48,775 nt of DNA. It comes from Rhodospirillales bacterium. GTDB taxonomy: Bacteria; Pseudomonadota; Alphaproteobacteria; ATCC43930; CGMCC-115725. The DNA lies in contig JAQGIC010000022.1 of the NCBI GenBank assembly GCA_028288725.1, positions 1 through 48,775 on the forward strand. The letters are read 5' to 3'. The notes under the pieces are model-generated. The model saw nothing but the letters and a program-made list of their open reading frames with translations, was not told where the DNA came from and made no database searches. The translations under genes were made by a program, and so were the position numbers. Of the stretch, positions 9,294 to 17,011 are shown piece by piece. Each line of letters begins with the position of its first letter. Position 1 is the stretch's first letter.

Positions 9294-10531
9294 TCTGGCT
9301 CTGGGTCGTGCTGGCCCTGATGACCGCCGCGGTGCTGGCGATCCTGCTGCGTCCGCTGCTGCGGGTCGGTGCCCCGGCGTCCGACCGCGCTCTCTATGAT
9401 CTGGCGGTCTATCGCGATCAGCTGGACGAGCTCGCCCGGGACGAAGCCCGCGGGACGATCTCCCCGACCGAGGCCGCTGCCGCCCGCATCGAGATCGAGC
9501 GCCGGTTGCTGGCCGTGGCGCCGCCGGGCGCCGCCCCACCGCCGCGCCCGGCGCGGCTGGCCGCCCTTGTCGTGATGATGCTCGTGCCGATCGCGGCAGT
9601 CGGTCTCTATCTGAAGCTGGGCGAGCCGGAGCTGCCCGACCAGCCGCTGAGCGCGCGCGGCGCCGAACGGCCGCTGCTGGCCGACGACGGCTCGCTAGAT
9701 CCGGCCAAGGTCAAGCTGGCGCTCGAGGCCAGGCTCAAGGCCGATCCGACCAGCCTCGACGGCTGGCTGCTGCTCGGCCGGACCGATGCGGCCTTGAGCG
9801 CCTGGGACGATGGCAAGCAGGCCTACGCCCAGGCCGCGGCCTTGTCCCATGATCGGCCCGACGTACTAGAAGCCTATGGCGAGCTGGTGGTCGGATCCGC
9901 CGGCGGCCAAGTGACCGATGCGGCCGCCGACCTGTTCGCCCGCACGGTTGCCGCCGACGGCAAGCGGGTGAAGGCGCGCTATTATCTGGCGCTGGCGGCG
10001 GCCCAGCACGGGGATTTGGCCCAGGCGATCGCGGGCTGGAAGGCATTGGAGGCCGACGCCCCGGCCAACGCGCCCTGGCGCGCGACCGTCGTCGAGCTGC
10101 GCCAGGAGGCAGAACGCCGTCTGGCCGGCGGTGCCGCGGCCGATCCGCTGCCCCCGACGCCGGCCGACCCCGCTGCGGCCCAGATCGCCAAGCTGCCGCC
10201 GGGCGAACAGGGCCAGGCGATCCGCGGCATGGTCGAGGGGCTGGCGGCAAGGCTCGAGACCAATCCCGACGATCTGCCGGGCTGGCAGCGGCTGGCACGC
10301 GCCTATGTCGTGTTGGGCGAGGGACAGAAGGCCGAGGCCGCCTATCGCCAGGTGCTGCGGCGCGACCCGAAGCAGCCCGACGCGCTCTGGCAGGTGGGAT
10401 TGGCCGACGCGGCCAACGGTAACAAGACCGAGGCGGCCGAGCATTTCCAGGCCCTGCTGGCGCAATTACCGGCCGGATCACCCGCCGCGACCGAGGTCCA
10501 GAAGGCCTTGGCCAAGGTCGGCGCTAAGTAA
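9290..10531 (+). CDS. ccmI: Cytochrome c biogenesis TPR protein CcmI (CycH)
   Basis: A 413-residue protein. The N-terminal span (1-22) and conserved DLAVYRDQLDELARDEARG segment mark CcmI-1. A second span lies near residues 90-111. The rest is a periplasmic TPR domain, with clear repeats such as PDDLPGWQRLARAYVVLGEGQKAEAAYRQ near the C-terminus. CcmI chaperones apocytochrome c to the CcmFH ligase. It is the last gene of the ccm operon, and its end overlaps the convergent LmbE-type gene by 8 bases. Confidence 0.95.
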   Translation: MIWLWVVLALMTAAVLAILLRPLLRVGAPASDRALYDLAVYRDQLDELARDEARGTISPTEAAAARIEIERRLLAVAPPGAAPPPRPARLAALVVMMLVPIAAVGLYLKLGEPELPDQPLSARGAERPLLADDGSLDPAKVKLALEARLKADPTSLDGWLLLGRTDAALSAWDDGKQAYAQAAALSHDRPDVLEAYGELVVGSAGGQVTDAAADLFARTVAADGKRVKARYYLALAAAQHGDLAQAIAGWKALEADAPANAPWRATVVELRQEAERRLAGGAAADPLPPTPADPAAAQIAKLPPGEQGQAIRGMVEGLAARLETNPDDLPGWQRLARAYVVLGEGQKAEAAYRQVLRRDPKQPDALWQVGLADAANGNKTEAAEHFQALLAQLPAGSPAATEVQKALAKVGAK

Positions 10532-11276
10532 GCCATTCGAAGAAAGTCTCCTGACCGGATTCGAATCGGTCGCGAAACGCCTTGTCGAAGCGGAAACCGT
10601 GCGGGTCGTCGTCGATCAGCAGGCCGATCTGGCTGTGATGCGCCTCGATCGCGCGGCGCTTGGCGGACAGCACCGACCAGATGTCGAGCTGCAGCACCCG
10701 GAAAGCATCGATCGGCGGTCGTTCGGTCATATCCGGCACCAGATCGAGCCAGACCGGATATTCCAGCAGCCGCGGCCGCCCGTCCCATCGGCCGAGGGCG
10801 GCGCGCCAGATCGCCGAGGTCGCGATATGGTCGGCATGGGGATCGGCCCGCCAGGGCAGCACCAGCGTGCCCGGGCGACTCTCGGCCAGCAGGCCGGCTG
10901 CGCGGACGACCAGCCGGTCGAATTCCGGATGACCGGCGGTCGGCACCTTGCCATCGGCGACATTCCAGAGCTCGAGCCGCGCCGGCTCGACCCCGAGCAC
11001 GACCAAGGCCAGGCGCGCCTCGTCGGCGCGCTGCTCGGCGAGACCGGCGCGCGAGAATCGGCGCGAATTCGGGTGGGATGCGCCGCCGTCGCTGACCACG
11101 ACCACGCGGATATCCTGGCCCGCCCGCCGCATCAGCGCGATCAGGCCGGCGGCACCCAGGCTTTCGTCGTCCGGATGCGGCGCCACCACCAGCAGCGGCC
11201 CCGCCAGCTGGGCCGGGTCGAGCAGCGTTACGGGTCGTCGATATCGGCCGATCTTGAACCGCGTCATCAAGGACAT
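10524..11276 (-). CDS. PIG-L / LmbE-family deacetylase
   Basis: A 250-residue zinc-dependent N-deacetylase of the PIG-L/LmbE fold. The metal-binding motif HPDDE (34-38, in VVAPHPDDESLGAAG) and a second metal His in DPHADH are present. The family removes acetyl from GlcNAc-type groups; the substrate is not indicated. Downstream motifs HSQIG and a C-terminal RFESGQETFFEW tail match the polysaccharide-linked subgroup. ATG 11276 is chosen over an upstream TTG, though neither has a good ribosome site. It lies 75 bases after the GNAT gene on the same strand, so the two may be co-transcribed. Confidence 0.88.
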   Translation of the reverse strand: MSLMTRFKIGRYRRPVTLLDPAQLAGPLLVVAPHPDDESLGAAGLIALMRRAGQDIRVVVVSDGGASHPNSRRFSRAGLAEQRADEARLALVVLGVEPARLELWNVADGKVPTAGHPEFDRLVVRAAGLLAESRPGTLVLPWRADPHADHIATSAIWRAALGRWDGRPRLLEYPVWLDLVPDMTERPPIDAFRVLQLDIWSVLSAKRRAIEAHHSQIGLLIDDDPHGFRFDKAFRDRFESGQETFFEWLT

Positions 11277-11351
11277 CGGTCGATCATGGCCGAGAAGCCC
11301 CGGTGCGTCGACCGCAGACAACCGACCGCCGACAATCGACCGCGGGCGGCA

Positions 11352-11900
11352 TCAATCGATACGGCTGCGGGTCCGGCCGCTGCGACGAACGACATCGGCC
11401 AGATCGGACCAGCCATAGGCGACCGCCGGCACGCCGAACCGGCCCATGTCCAGCTGGCGGTCGGCGATGCGGCGTCCGCCGAGCCGTTCGTAAAAATAGC
11501 GCGAGGGATTGGCCGCCAGCACCCATAGCATGGCCGAGGACAGACCCTCGCCCAGCATCCGCTGGAACAGCGCCAGCAACAGTTGCCGGCCGATGCCGCG
11601 GCCCTGGTCGTCGGGCCCGACATAGAGCGTGAAGATCTCGCCGGCATAGGGCAGCACCGTCTCGCGCTGGACGCCGCAGCTGCCGAACCCTTGCAGCCGG
11701 TCCCATTCGTCATAGGCCAGCACCACGTCGTGGGGCCGGTGCGCGATGAAGCGCGACCATTGCCGCGCCCGCTGACGCTCGTCGAGCGCGGTCAGCAGAT
11801 CGTCGGGCAACATGCCGGGATAGGTCGTCCGCCAAGTCTCGATATCGACATGGGCGATCGCCTGAACATCGGACGCCCGGGCGGTTCTGATCGACAACAT
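11352..11900 (-). CDS. GNAT-family N-acetyltransferase
   Basis: A 182-residue GNAT protein. The acetyl-CoA pyrophosphate loop is GPDDQGRGIGRQLL in motif A, preceded by the strand EIFTLYV. The following ANPSRYFYERLGG is the usual motif B. The N-terminus, IRTARASDVQAIAHVDIETWRTTYPG, is that of small-molecule or peptide N-acetyltransferases. The substrate is unknown. ATG 11900 is supported by AGGAG about 7 bases upstream; an earlier in-frame start lacks this. It is probably co-transcribed with the following deacetylase. Confidence 0.88.
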   Translation of the reverse strand: MLSIRTARASDVQAIAHVDIETWRTTYPGMLPDDLLTALDERQRARQWSRFIAHRPHDVVLAYDEWDRLQGFGSCGVQRETVLPYAGEIFTLYVGPDDQGRGIGRQLLLALFQRMLGEGLSSAMLWVLAANPSRYFYERLGGRRIADRQLDMGRFGVPAVAYGWSDLADVVRRSGRTRSRID

Positions 11901-12122
11901 GCGCGTCTCCTGGTCGACGGGCGCTTCGTCCGGCAATCGTAGCAGGCAAAGCCGGGCCTCTCGCAAGAGAGAACTACGTCGACCGGCTTTTGGTTTCGCC
12001 CCGTGACTCCAGGCCCGAATGAAACAGTCAGATACAAACCAGGCGGCCGGCCGAAATCAAAAAGGTACAGCAGCCCGCTAAATCTTGCAGGACAGAACGA
12101 CGTCCATCAGGAGCCTCCGGAC

Positions 12123-12227
12123 ATGCGGTCTTTTCTCGACGCGATCCTCCCCCTCGACCTCGCCGGCGCCATGCCGATGTTGCTGGGCCTGACCTCGCTC
12201 GGCCTGGCGCTCTACGCGGTTCACTGA
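12123..12227 (+). CDS. Small hydrophobic peptide (34 aa)
   Basis: A 34-residue open frame with CAGGAG 9 bases before its ATG and a stop only 2 bases before the next gene's ATG. About residues 14-32 form one hydrophobic, Leu-rich stretch, enough for a single membrane span. I do not recognise the sequence. The ribosome site and the tight spacing to the HTH gene argue that it is translated, possibly as a leader that couples translation of the HTH gene. Its short length keeps the confidence modest. Confidence 0.45.
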   Translation: MRSFLDAILPLDLAGAMPMLLGLTSLGLALYAVH

Positions 12228-12229
12228 TC

Positions 12230-12451
12230 ATGGCGCGCTTTCCGAAGTGGCAGGACACCGAACGGCGATTGCTGGGCCATGCCTGGGGCAAGACGCCGGT
12301 GGAGGAGATTGCCCAACAGCTTGGCCGAAGCGAGAACGCGATCCGGCAGGAGGCCTATAAACTTTTCGGCACGACGCTCGACCGGGCGCCGATGCGCCGA
12401 CGCCGCAAGCAGCCACGGGTCCGGTTCTATTCGCTGGGCCTCGCGGACTGA
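12230..12451 (+). CDS. Small homeodomain-like HTH DNA-binding protein
   Basis: A 73-residue basic protein. Residues about 4-45 form a SANT/homeodomain-like three-helix fold: WQDTERRLLGHAWGKT, then an HTH in EEIAQQLGRSENAIRQEA. The tail (about 50-65) is Arg/Lys-rich. The spacing resembles GcrA-type and phage small HTH proteins, but it is not full GcrA. It probably binds DNA; targets are unknown. It starts 2 bases after the stop of the 34-residue frame and is followed directly by a terminator, so the pair forms its own transcription unit. Confidence 0.75.
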   Translation: MARFPKWQDTERRLLGHAWGKTPVEEIAQQLGRSENAIRQEAYKLFGTTLDRAPMRRRRKQPRVRFYSLGLAD

Positions 12452-12453
12452 CC

Positions 12454-12513
12454 ACCACCGTCGGGAGGGTGTTTACCCCCCAGTCCGCACCAATCCCGAC
12501 GGTGGTTCTTTTT
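12454..12513 (+). terminator. Rho-independent terminator of the HTH mini-operon
   Basis: A 13-bp perfect stem (12454-12466 with 12494-12506) with a 27-base loop is followed by a T-rich run (TTCTTTTTCTTTT). It begins 2 bases after the HTH gene stop. Confidence 0.85.
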
Positions 12514-12627
12514 CTTTTCGGTCGACCAACGGCTTGACGGAGGTCCACGCGACCTCCGACGCTCGATCTCGAGAGTCGGTCTGGCGGAAGCCCGGCTGAT
12601 GCGCCATCTGCGGCGCGTGAACATGGC

Positions 12628-12670
12628 GAAGCCGGCACGGACGACGCTTGACGGCGTCCGTGCCGGCTTC
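12628..12670 (-). terminator. Strong hairpin after the small secreted protein gene
   Basis: A perfect 16-bp GC-rich inverted repeat (12628-12643 with 12655-12670) with an 11-base loop. It lies 16 bases beyond the stop of the minus-strand gene. There is no T run on that strand, so it may end or protect the transcript rather than act as a classical terminator. Confidence 0.65.
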
Positions 12671-12685
12671 ATGCCATCTTCGGGA

Positions 12686-12979
12686 CTAGCTGGCCGGGCG
12701 GAACCCGGACTGGGTTGCATCGGCGGCGCAGGCATAGGCGCCGACCTTGGTCCGGCCATAGTACTTGTCGGCCGGCAGATGCACCGTGCGCGTCGACCAG
12801 TTCGCCCACACGACCTGGTCGCTCGGACAAGCGGCCTGAGCCTGTGCGGCCGAGACATAGAGCGACGGCAGAGCCTCCGCCCGATACAGCTTGGCACGCG
12901 GAACATCGGCAGCCGACGCGGCGCCGCCGACCAACAGAGCGACCGTGGCGCAGAGCCCGGCAATCATCGACTTGTTCAT
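12686..12979 (-). CDS. Small secreted protein with an Ada-like Cys/His motif
   Basis: A 97-residue exported protein. The signal peptide ends AASAAD (about residue 24). The mature part ends in a motif of the form VVWAN-x5-VHLP-x3-YYGRTK-x-GAYAC-x2-DA-x3-GFRP. This pattern recurs at the C-terminus of small secreted proteobacterial proteins and resembles the fold of Ada-type metal-binding modules. Two cysteines remain in the mature protein. Function is unknown. ATG 12979 has AAGGAGAAGG immediately upstream. A short palindrome (13005-13018) lies in its leader. It is divergent from the entericidin-like gene. Confidence 0.75.
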   Translation of the reverse strand: MNKSMIAGLCATVALLVGGAASAADVPRAKLYRAEALPSLYVSAAQAQAACPSDQVVWANWSTRTVHLPADKYYGRTKVGAYACAADATQSGFRPAS

Positions 12980-13104
12980 TTCCTTCTCCTTGAAACACGC
13001 GGCAAGCGTTCCAACGCTCGACATGCCTCAAGTGGGCTCGAAAACTTCATACGTCCAAGATCGAATGAATAAATAACTATATGGTTTAGGTCTGATATCG
13101 CGGC

Positions 13105-13130
13105 GGAACGCAAAACGACCCGCGCGGGTT
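13105..13130 (+). promoter_or_regulatory. Possible EcfG (general stress) promoter
   Basis: GGAAC (13105-13109), 17 bases, then GGTT (13127-13130). The alphaproteobacterial EcfG consensus is GGAAC-N16/17-CGTT, so one -10 base differs. It lies about 50 bases before the entericidin-like start, a gene type commonly in this regulon. The call is motif-based only. Confidence 0.45.
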
Positions 13131-13181
13131 GGGCTTCCCGAGTGGCCCTGATCTCCAGGGTCGTCGCACGGGAGACATGTC

Positions 13182-13352
13182 ATGCGCTCGACCATGATGG
13201 ATCGCGCTATCAAGGCTCTGATGATGCTGGTCCTGCTGGGTTCGCTCGGCTCGACCCTGGCCGCCTGCAATACGACCGCGGGGGCGGGCGAGGATATCAG
13301 CAACACCGGCCATGCCATCACCAAGTCGGCCGACAAACATACGCCCGACTAG
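13182..13352 (+). CDS. Entericidin-like small lipoprotein
   Basis: A 56-residue lipoprotein. The signal sequence ends at a lipobox LAAC with the lipidated Cys at about residue 29. The mature part, CNTTAGAGEDISNTGHAITKSADK, is the entericidin EcnA/EcnB pattern (CNTxxGxGxDxxxxGxxI). These small outer-membrane-associated lipoproteins are linked to envelope stress. ATG 13182 has GGGAG about 8 bases upstream. The TAG stop is the first three bases of a palindromic element. A possible EcfG promoter lies upstream. Confidence 0.88.
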   Translation: MRSTMMDRAIKALMMLVLLGSLGSTLAACNTTAGAGEDISNTGHAITKSADKHTPD

Positions 13353-13402
13353 AGCGCGATGACATGAGGTCGGACCGACCTCATGTCTGAATCGCCCTCT
13401 AA
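13350..13402. repeat. Palindromic intergenic element, copy 2 (variant core)
   Basis: A 53-bp element with the family ends TAGAGCGCGAT and GAATCGCCCTCTAA but a different core: a 13-bp perfect inverted repeat (13361-13373 with 13375-13387). The first three bases are the stop codon of the entericidin-like gene. Confidence 0.8.
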
Positions 13403-13412
13403 ATCATATATT

Positions 13413-13461
13413 TAGAGCCTGATCCGATCAAACCGAGCCGGTTTGATCGGATCAGGCTCTA
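13413..13461. repeat. Palindromic intergenic element, copy 3 (perfect hairpin)
   Basis: A 22-bp perfect inverted repeat (13413-13434 with 13440-13461) with a 5-base loop. It has the same TAGAGCCTGATCCGATCAAA arm as copy 1, but mirrored at both ends. It sits about 38 bases after the trpS stop and in tandem with copy 2, so it may also end trpS transcripts. Confidence 0.85.
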
Positions 13462-13499
13462 GTTGTCGTTTCCAAACAGGCGGGCGCTGCGGCCGTTTC

Positions 13500-14498
13500 C
13501 TACGGCCGCAGCAAGCCCACCAGGTCCTTGATCGCCGCGAGGTTCGGCTGGGCGATCGCATTGGCCCGTTCCGCCCCGCGACGCAGGATGGCGTCGAGCG
13601 CGCCAACGTCGGACAGGATCCGGCCGCGCGCCGCGGCGATCGGTGCCAGCTTGGCCACCGCCACCTCGGCCAGGGTCTCCTTGAAACGGGAGAATTCGCT
13701 GCCGGCGAACTGGGCGATTGTATCGGCCAGGCTGGCATCGGTCAGCGCGGCATAGATGCTCAGCAGATTTTCCGCTTCCGGCCGGCTTTTCGCGGCCTCG
13801 ATGCTGTCCGGCAGCGGCAGCGGATCGGTCTTCGCCTTGCGGATCTTCAGCGCGATCGTATCGGCATCGTCGGTCATGTTGATGCGCGAATAGTCCGACA
13901 GATCCGATTTCGACATCTTCTTCGACCCGTCGCGCAGGCTCATGACACGCGTCGCCGGCCCCATGATCTGCGGCTCCGGCAGGGGGAAATATTCCGCGCC
14001 GAATTGCCGGTTGAAGGTCTGCGCCAGATCGCGCGCCAGTTCCAGATGCTGCTTCTGATCCTCGCCGACCGGCACGTGGGTCGCCTGGTAGATCAGGATG
14101 TCGGCGGCCATCAGCACCGGATAGGAATAAAGCCCGAGCCCGACCGAATCCTTGTTCTTGCCGGCCTTGTCCTTGAACTGGGTCATGCGGTTGAGCCAGC
14201 CGAGCGGCGTCAGGCAGGTCAGGATCCAGCCGAGTTCGGCATGGGCCGAGACCATCGACTGGTTGAAGATCGTCGCCCGCTCGGCATCGATGCCGGCCGC
14301 GATATAGGTGGCTGCGACCTCGCGCGTGCTCTGCCTGAGCGCCGCCGGATCCTGCGGCACCGTGATGGCGTGAAGATCGACGATGCAGAAGATGCAGTCA
14401 TATTCGGCCTGCAGCCGCACCCAGTTCTTCAACGCGCCCAGATAATTGCCGATATGCAGATTTCCGGTCGGCTGGATGCCTGAAAGAATGCGGTTCAT
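13500..14498 (-). CDS. trpS: Tryptophan--tRNA ligase
   Basis: A 332-residue class I aminoacyl-tRNA synthetase of normal bacterial TrpRS length. The HIGH-like signature is [14 protein letters not shown] (HIGN at 15-18) and the KMSKS loop is at 194-198 in [17 protein letters not shown]. It charges tRNA-Trp in the cytoplasm. It follows murJ on the same strand after 87 bases that hold a strong hairpin. ATG 14498 starts exactly at the conserved [11 protein letters not shown]. Confidence 0.97.
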   Translation of the reverse strand: MNRILSGIQPTGNLHIGNYLGALKNWVRLQAEYDCIFCIVDLHAITVPQDPAALRQSTREVAATYIAAGIDAERATIFNQSMVSAHAELGWILTCLTPLGWLNRMTQFKDKAGKNKDSVGLGLYSYPVLMAADILIYQATHVPVGEDQKQHLELARDLAQTFNRQFGAEYFPLPEPQIMGPATRVMSLRDGSKKMSKSDLSDYSRINMTDDADTIALKIRKAKTDPLPLPDSIEAAKSRPEAENLLSIYAALTDASLADTIAQFAGSEFSRFKETLAEVAVAKLAPIAAARGRILSDVGALDAILRRGAERANAIAQPNLAAIKDLVGLLRP

Positions 14499-14565
14499 GA
14501 GACGAAGACCGAGCGGTTTGAGGAAATGGGGAGGTTTCGGTTAGCCCCTGGACCAGGGTCGGGTC

Positions 14566-14596
14566 AAGCGGCTTGATCCCTGGGATCAGGCCGCTT
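14566..14596 (-). terminator. Near-perfect hairpin overlapping the murJ stop
   Basis: A 15-bp inverted repeat with one mismatch (14566-14580 with 14582-14596) and a 1-base centre. The murJ stop codon (14586-14588) lies inside it. There is no T run. It may limit read-through from murJ into trpS or stabilise the murJ 3' end. Confidence 0.6.
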
Positions 14597-16136
14597 GGCG
14601 CCGCAGCAGCCGTTTGAGGTCGCGCCACCGGGCGGCGCCGAACAGGAACACGAACAGCGCGTAGCCCGCGAGACCGGTGCCGATCAGGCCGGCCAGCGCC
14701 AGATAGCGCACCCAGCCGGCGGCATCCCGCAGCGCCCCACCCAGCGCCCGGTCGGCCAGGAGCAGCAGGCCGGCCATCGCGATCGCCGCCAGGATCTGGC
14801 GCGGCACCATGGCCAGCAGCCGGCGGTCGAGGCGCAGATGCCCGCGCCGCCTGAGCGCCAGGCCGAGCAGGACGACATTGACCCAGCCGGCCGCGGTCGT
14901 CGCCAGCGCGTTGCCGACATGGGCGAAAAAACGGCTCAATAGCAGCGTCAGCACCAGATTGACCACGAGCGACGCCACCGCGATGCGCACCGGCGTGCGC
15001 GTGTCCTGGCGCGCGTAGAACGCCGGCACCAGCACCTTGACCGCGACCAGCGCCGGCAGGCCGAAGGCATAGACCGTAAGGGCCAGCGCGGTCTCATGCG
15101 CGGCATATTCGGTGAAGTCGCCGCGCACCAGCAGCACCGACAGGATCGGCTGGGCGATGATCGCCAGCGCCGCCGCGGCCGGCAGCGTGAACAGGAAGGC
15201 GAATTCGAGCCCGCGGTTCTGCGTGTCGGTCGCGGCTGCGGCATCGCCGCCGCGCAACTGCCGGGACAGGGTCGGCAGGATCGCCGTGCCGACGGCGATG
15301 CCGATCACGGCCAGCGGCAGCTGGTTCAGCCGGTCGGCGTAATAGAGATAGGTCACCGATCCCGCCGGCAGCAGCGAGGCGACATTGGTCGAGACGAACA
15401 GGTTGATCTGGTTGACGCTCGCGCCGAACACGCCCGGCCCCATCAGCGCCAATAGCCGCTTGATGTCGGGCGAGAGCCGCGGCATCGGCAGCTTCAGCGC
15501 CATGCCGGCCCGCGCGCAGGACACGGCGAGCCACAGGAACTGCACCAGGCCGGCGATGCTGACGCTCCAGGCCAGCGCCTCGACCACATGGCCGAAGCGC
15601 CGGCCCCAGAACACCGCCGCGATCATGAAGATGTTCAGCAGCACCGGCGTGAAGGCGACCGCGCCGAACTTGCCCAGCGAGTTGAGGATGCCGCCCTGGA
15701 GCGAGACCAGCGAGATGAACAGCAGATAGGGAAACGTGATGCGCGTCAGCGCGGTCGCGGCGGCGAATTGCTCCGGCCGTTCGGTGAAGCCCCAGGCGAT
15801 CGCCGGTATCAACAGCGGCATGAACGCCTCGGCCAGGACCGTGATCGCCAGCAGCCCGGTCAGCAGCACCGCCATCGCCCGCTCGGCATAGGCCTGCGCC
15901 GCGGCCCCGCCCTCGTCGGCGATCCGATGGGCGAACAGCGGCACGAAGGCGGTCGAGAAGGCGCCTTCGGCGAAGATCGTCCGGAACATGTTGGGCAGGC
16001 GCTGCGCCACCACGAACACATCCGACAGATGCCCGGCGCCGAGCGCCTGGGCCGTCAGCATGTCTCGGACCAGGCCGAGCACGCGGCTGATCATGGTATT
16101 GCCGCCGATGGTCGCGACGGCACGGAACAGGGACAT
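14586..16136 (-). CDS. murJ: Lipid II flippase MurJ (MviN)
   Basis: A 516-residue polytopic membrane protein of the MOP superfamily, with about 14 spans. The N-terminus, SLFRAVATIGGNTMISRVLGLVRD, and AFVVAQRLPNMFRTIFAEGAFSTAFVPLF-type block are MurJ hallmarks. It flips lipid-linked peptidoglycan precursors across the inner membrane. ATG 16136 is chosen at the conserved N-terminus; 21 more in-frame residues upstream lack family resemblance. It is divergent from dapB, with a gap of 77 bases. Confidence 0.96.
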   Translation of the reverse strand: MSLFRAVATIGGNTMISRVLGLVRDMLTAQALGAGHLSDVFVVAQRLPNMFRTIFAEGAFSTAFVPLFAHRIADEGGAAAQAYAERAMAVLLTGLLAITVLAEAFMPLLIPAIAWGFTERPEQFAAATALTRITFPYLLFISLVSLQGGILNSLGKFGAVAFTPVLLNIFMIAAVFWGRRFGHVVEALAWSVSIAGLVQFLWLAVSCARAGMALKLPMPRLSPDIKRLLALMGPGVFGASVNQINLFVSTNVASLLPAGSVTYLYYADRLNQLPLAVIGIAVGTAILPTLSRQLRGGDAAAATDTQNRGLEFAFLFTLPAAAALAIIAQPILSVLLVRGDFTEYAAHETALALTVYAFGLPALVAVKVLVPAFYARQDTRTPVRIAVASLVVNLVLTLLLSRFFAHVGNALATTAAGWVNVVLLGLALRRRGHLRLDRRLLAMVPRQILAAIAMAGLLLLADRALGGALRDAAGWVRYLALAGLIGTGLAGYALFVFLFGAARWRDLKRLLRRQAA

Positions 16137-16213
16137 GGGGGATTCGGATCTTGCTCTGGAGGCGGCGGCAACCATACACATGAGCCAGGAGCGGCGCAAA
16201 GAGGAGCGACCAG

Positions 16214-17011
16214 ATGAACGAGTGCCGGATTGGCGTCGTCGGCTGCGGCGGGCGGATGGGTCGCATGCTGATCGCCGAAATCGCCGGAACCGAGGGCGCC
16301 GTGGTTTCGGGCGGCCTCAGCCGAACCGCCGGACAGGATCTGGGGGCGCTCGCCGGCCTGGGATCGCTGGGTGTCGCCACCGGCACCGATGCCGCCGCCT
16401 TGATCGCCGGGTCCGACGCCATCATCGATTTCACCATGCCGGACGCCACAGTGCGCCATGCCGAGCTGGCCGCATCGCTGGGCCGGGTGCTGGTGATCGG
16501 CACGACCGGCATCGATGCCGCCCAGACACGCGCGATCGAGGCCGCCGCGCGCCACACGCCGATCGTCTGGTCGCCGAACATGAGTCTGGGCGTCAATCTG
16601 CTGATGGGCCTGGTCGAGCAGGTCGCGGCCACGCTCGGTCCCGACTACGACATCGAGATCGTCGAGATGCATCACCGCATGAAGATCGACGCGCCGTCGG
16701 GCACGGCGCTGGGTCTTGGTCGGGCCGCCGCGGCCGGGCGCGGCGTGGCGCTGGAAGACGTCTGGGTCAAGAGCCGGGACGGCCATACCGGCGCGCGCGA
16801 GGGCGGCACGATCGGCTTTGCCACGCTCAGGGGCGGCGATGTGGTCGGCGATCACACCGTGGTCTTCGCGGGATTGGGCGAGCGGCTGGAACTGACCCAC
16901 AAGGCGGCCGACCGGCGCATCTATGCCCGTGGCGCCGTCCGCGCGGCGCTGTGGGCCAAGGGCCGGGCGCCGGGTCTCTACGGCATGAAGGACGTGTTGG
17001 GATTGCGATAG
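16214..17011 (+). CDS. dapB: 4-hydroxy-tetrahydrodipicolinate reductase
   Basis: A 265-residue enzyme of the lysine and meso-diaminopimelate pathway. The NAD(P)-binding loop is GVVGCGGRMGRML (about 7-19). The catalytic block EMHHRMKIDAPSGTAL holds the His-His pair and the Lys that protonates the product. ATG 16214 has GAGGAG 7 bases upstream. Its 3' end overlaps the convergent DUF2244 gene by 34 bases. Confidence 0.97.
   Translation: MNECRIGVVGCGGRMGRMLIAEIAGTEGAVVSGGLSRTAGQDLGALAGLGSLGVATGTDAAALIAGSDAIIDFTMPDATVRHAELAASLGRVLVIGTTGIDAAQTRAIEAAARHTPIVWSPNMSLGVNLLMGLVEQVAATLGPDYDIEIVEMHHRMKIDAPSGTALGLGRAAAAGRGVALEDVWVKSRDGHTGAREGGTIGFATLRGGDVVGDHTVVFAGLGERLELTHKAADRRIYARGAVRAALWAKGRAPGLYGMKDVLGLR

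Noticed and set aside
13443-14483. Open frame of about 346 codons opposite trpS
   Set aside because: TrpRS HIGN and KMSKS motifs are on the minus strand; the plus-strand frame is Arg/Gln-rich with no domain.
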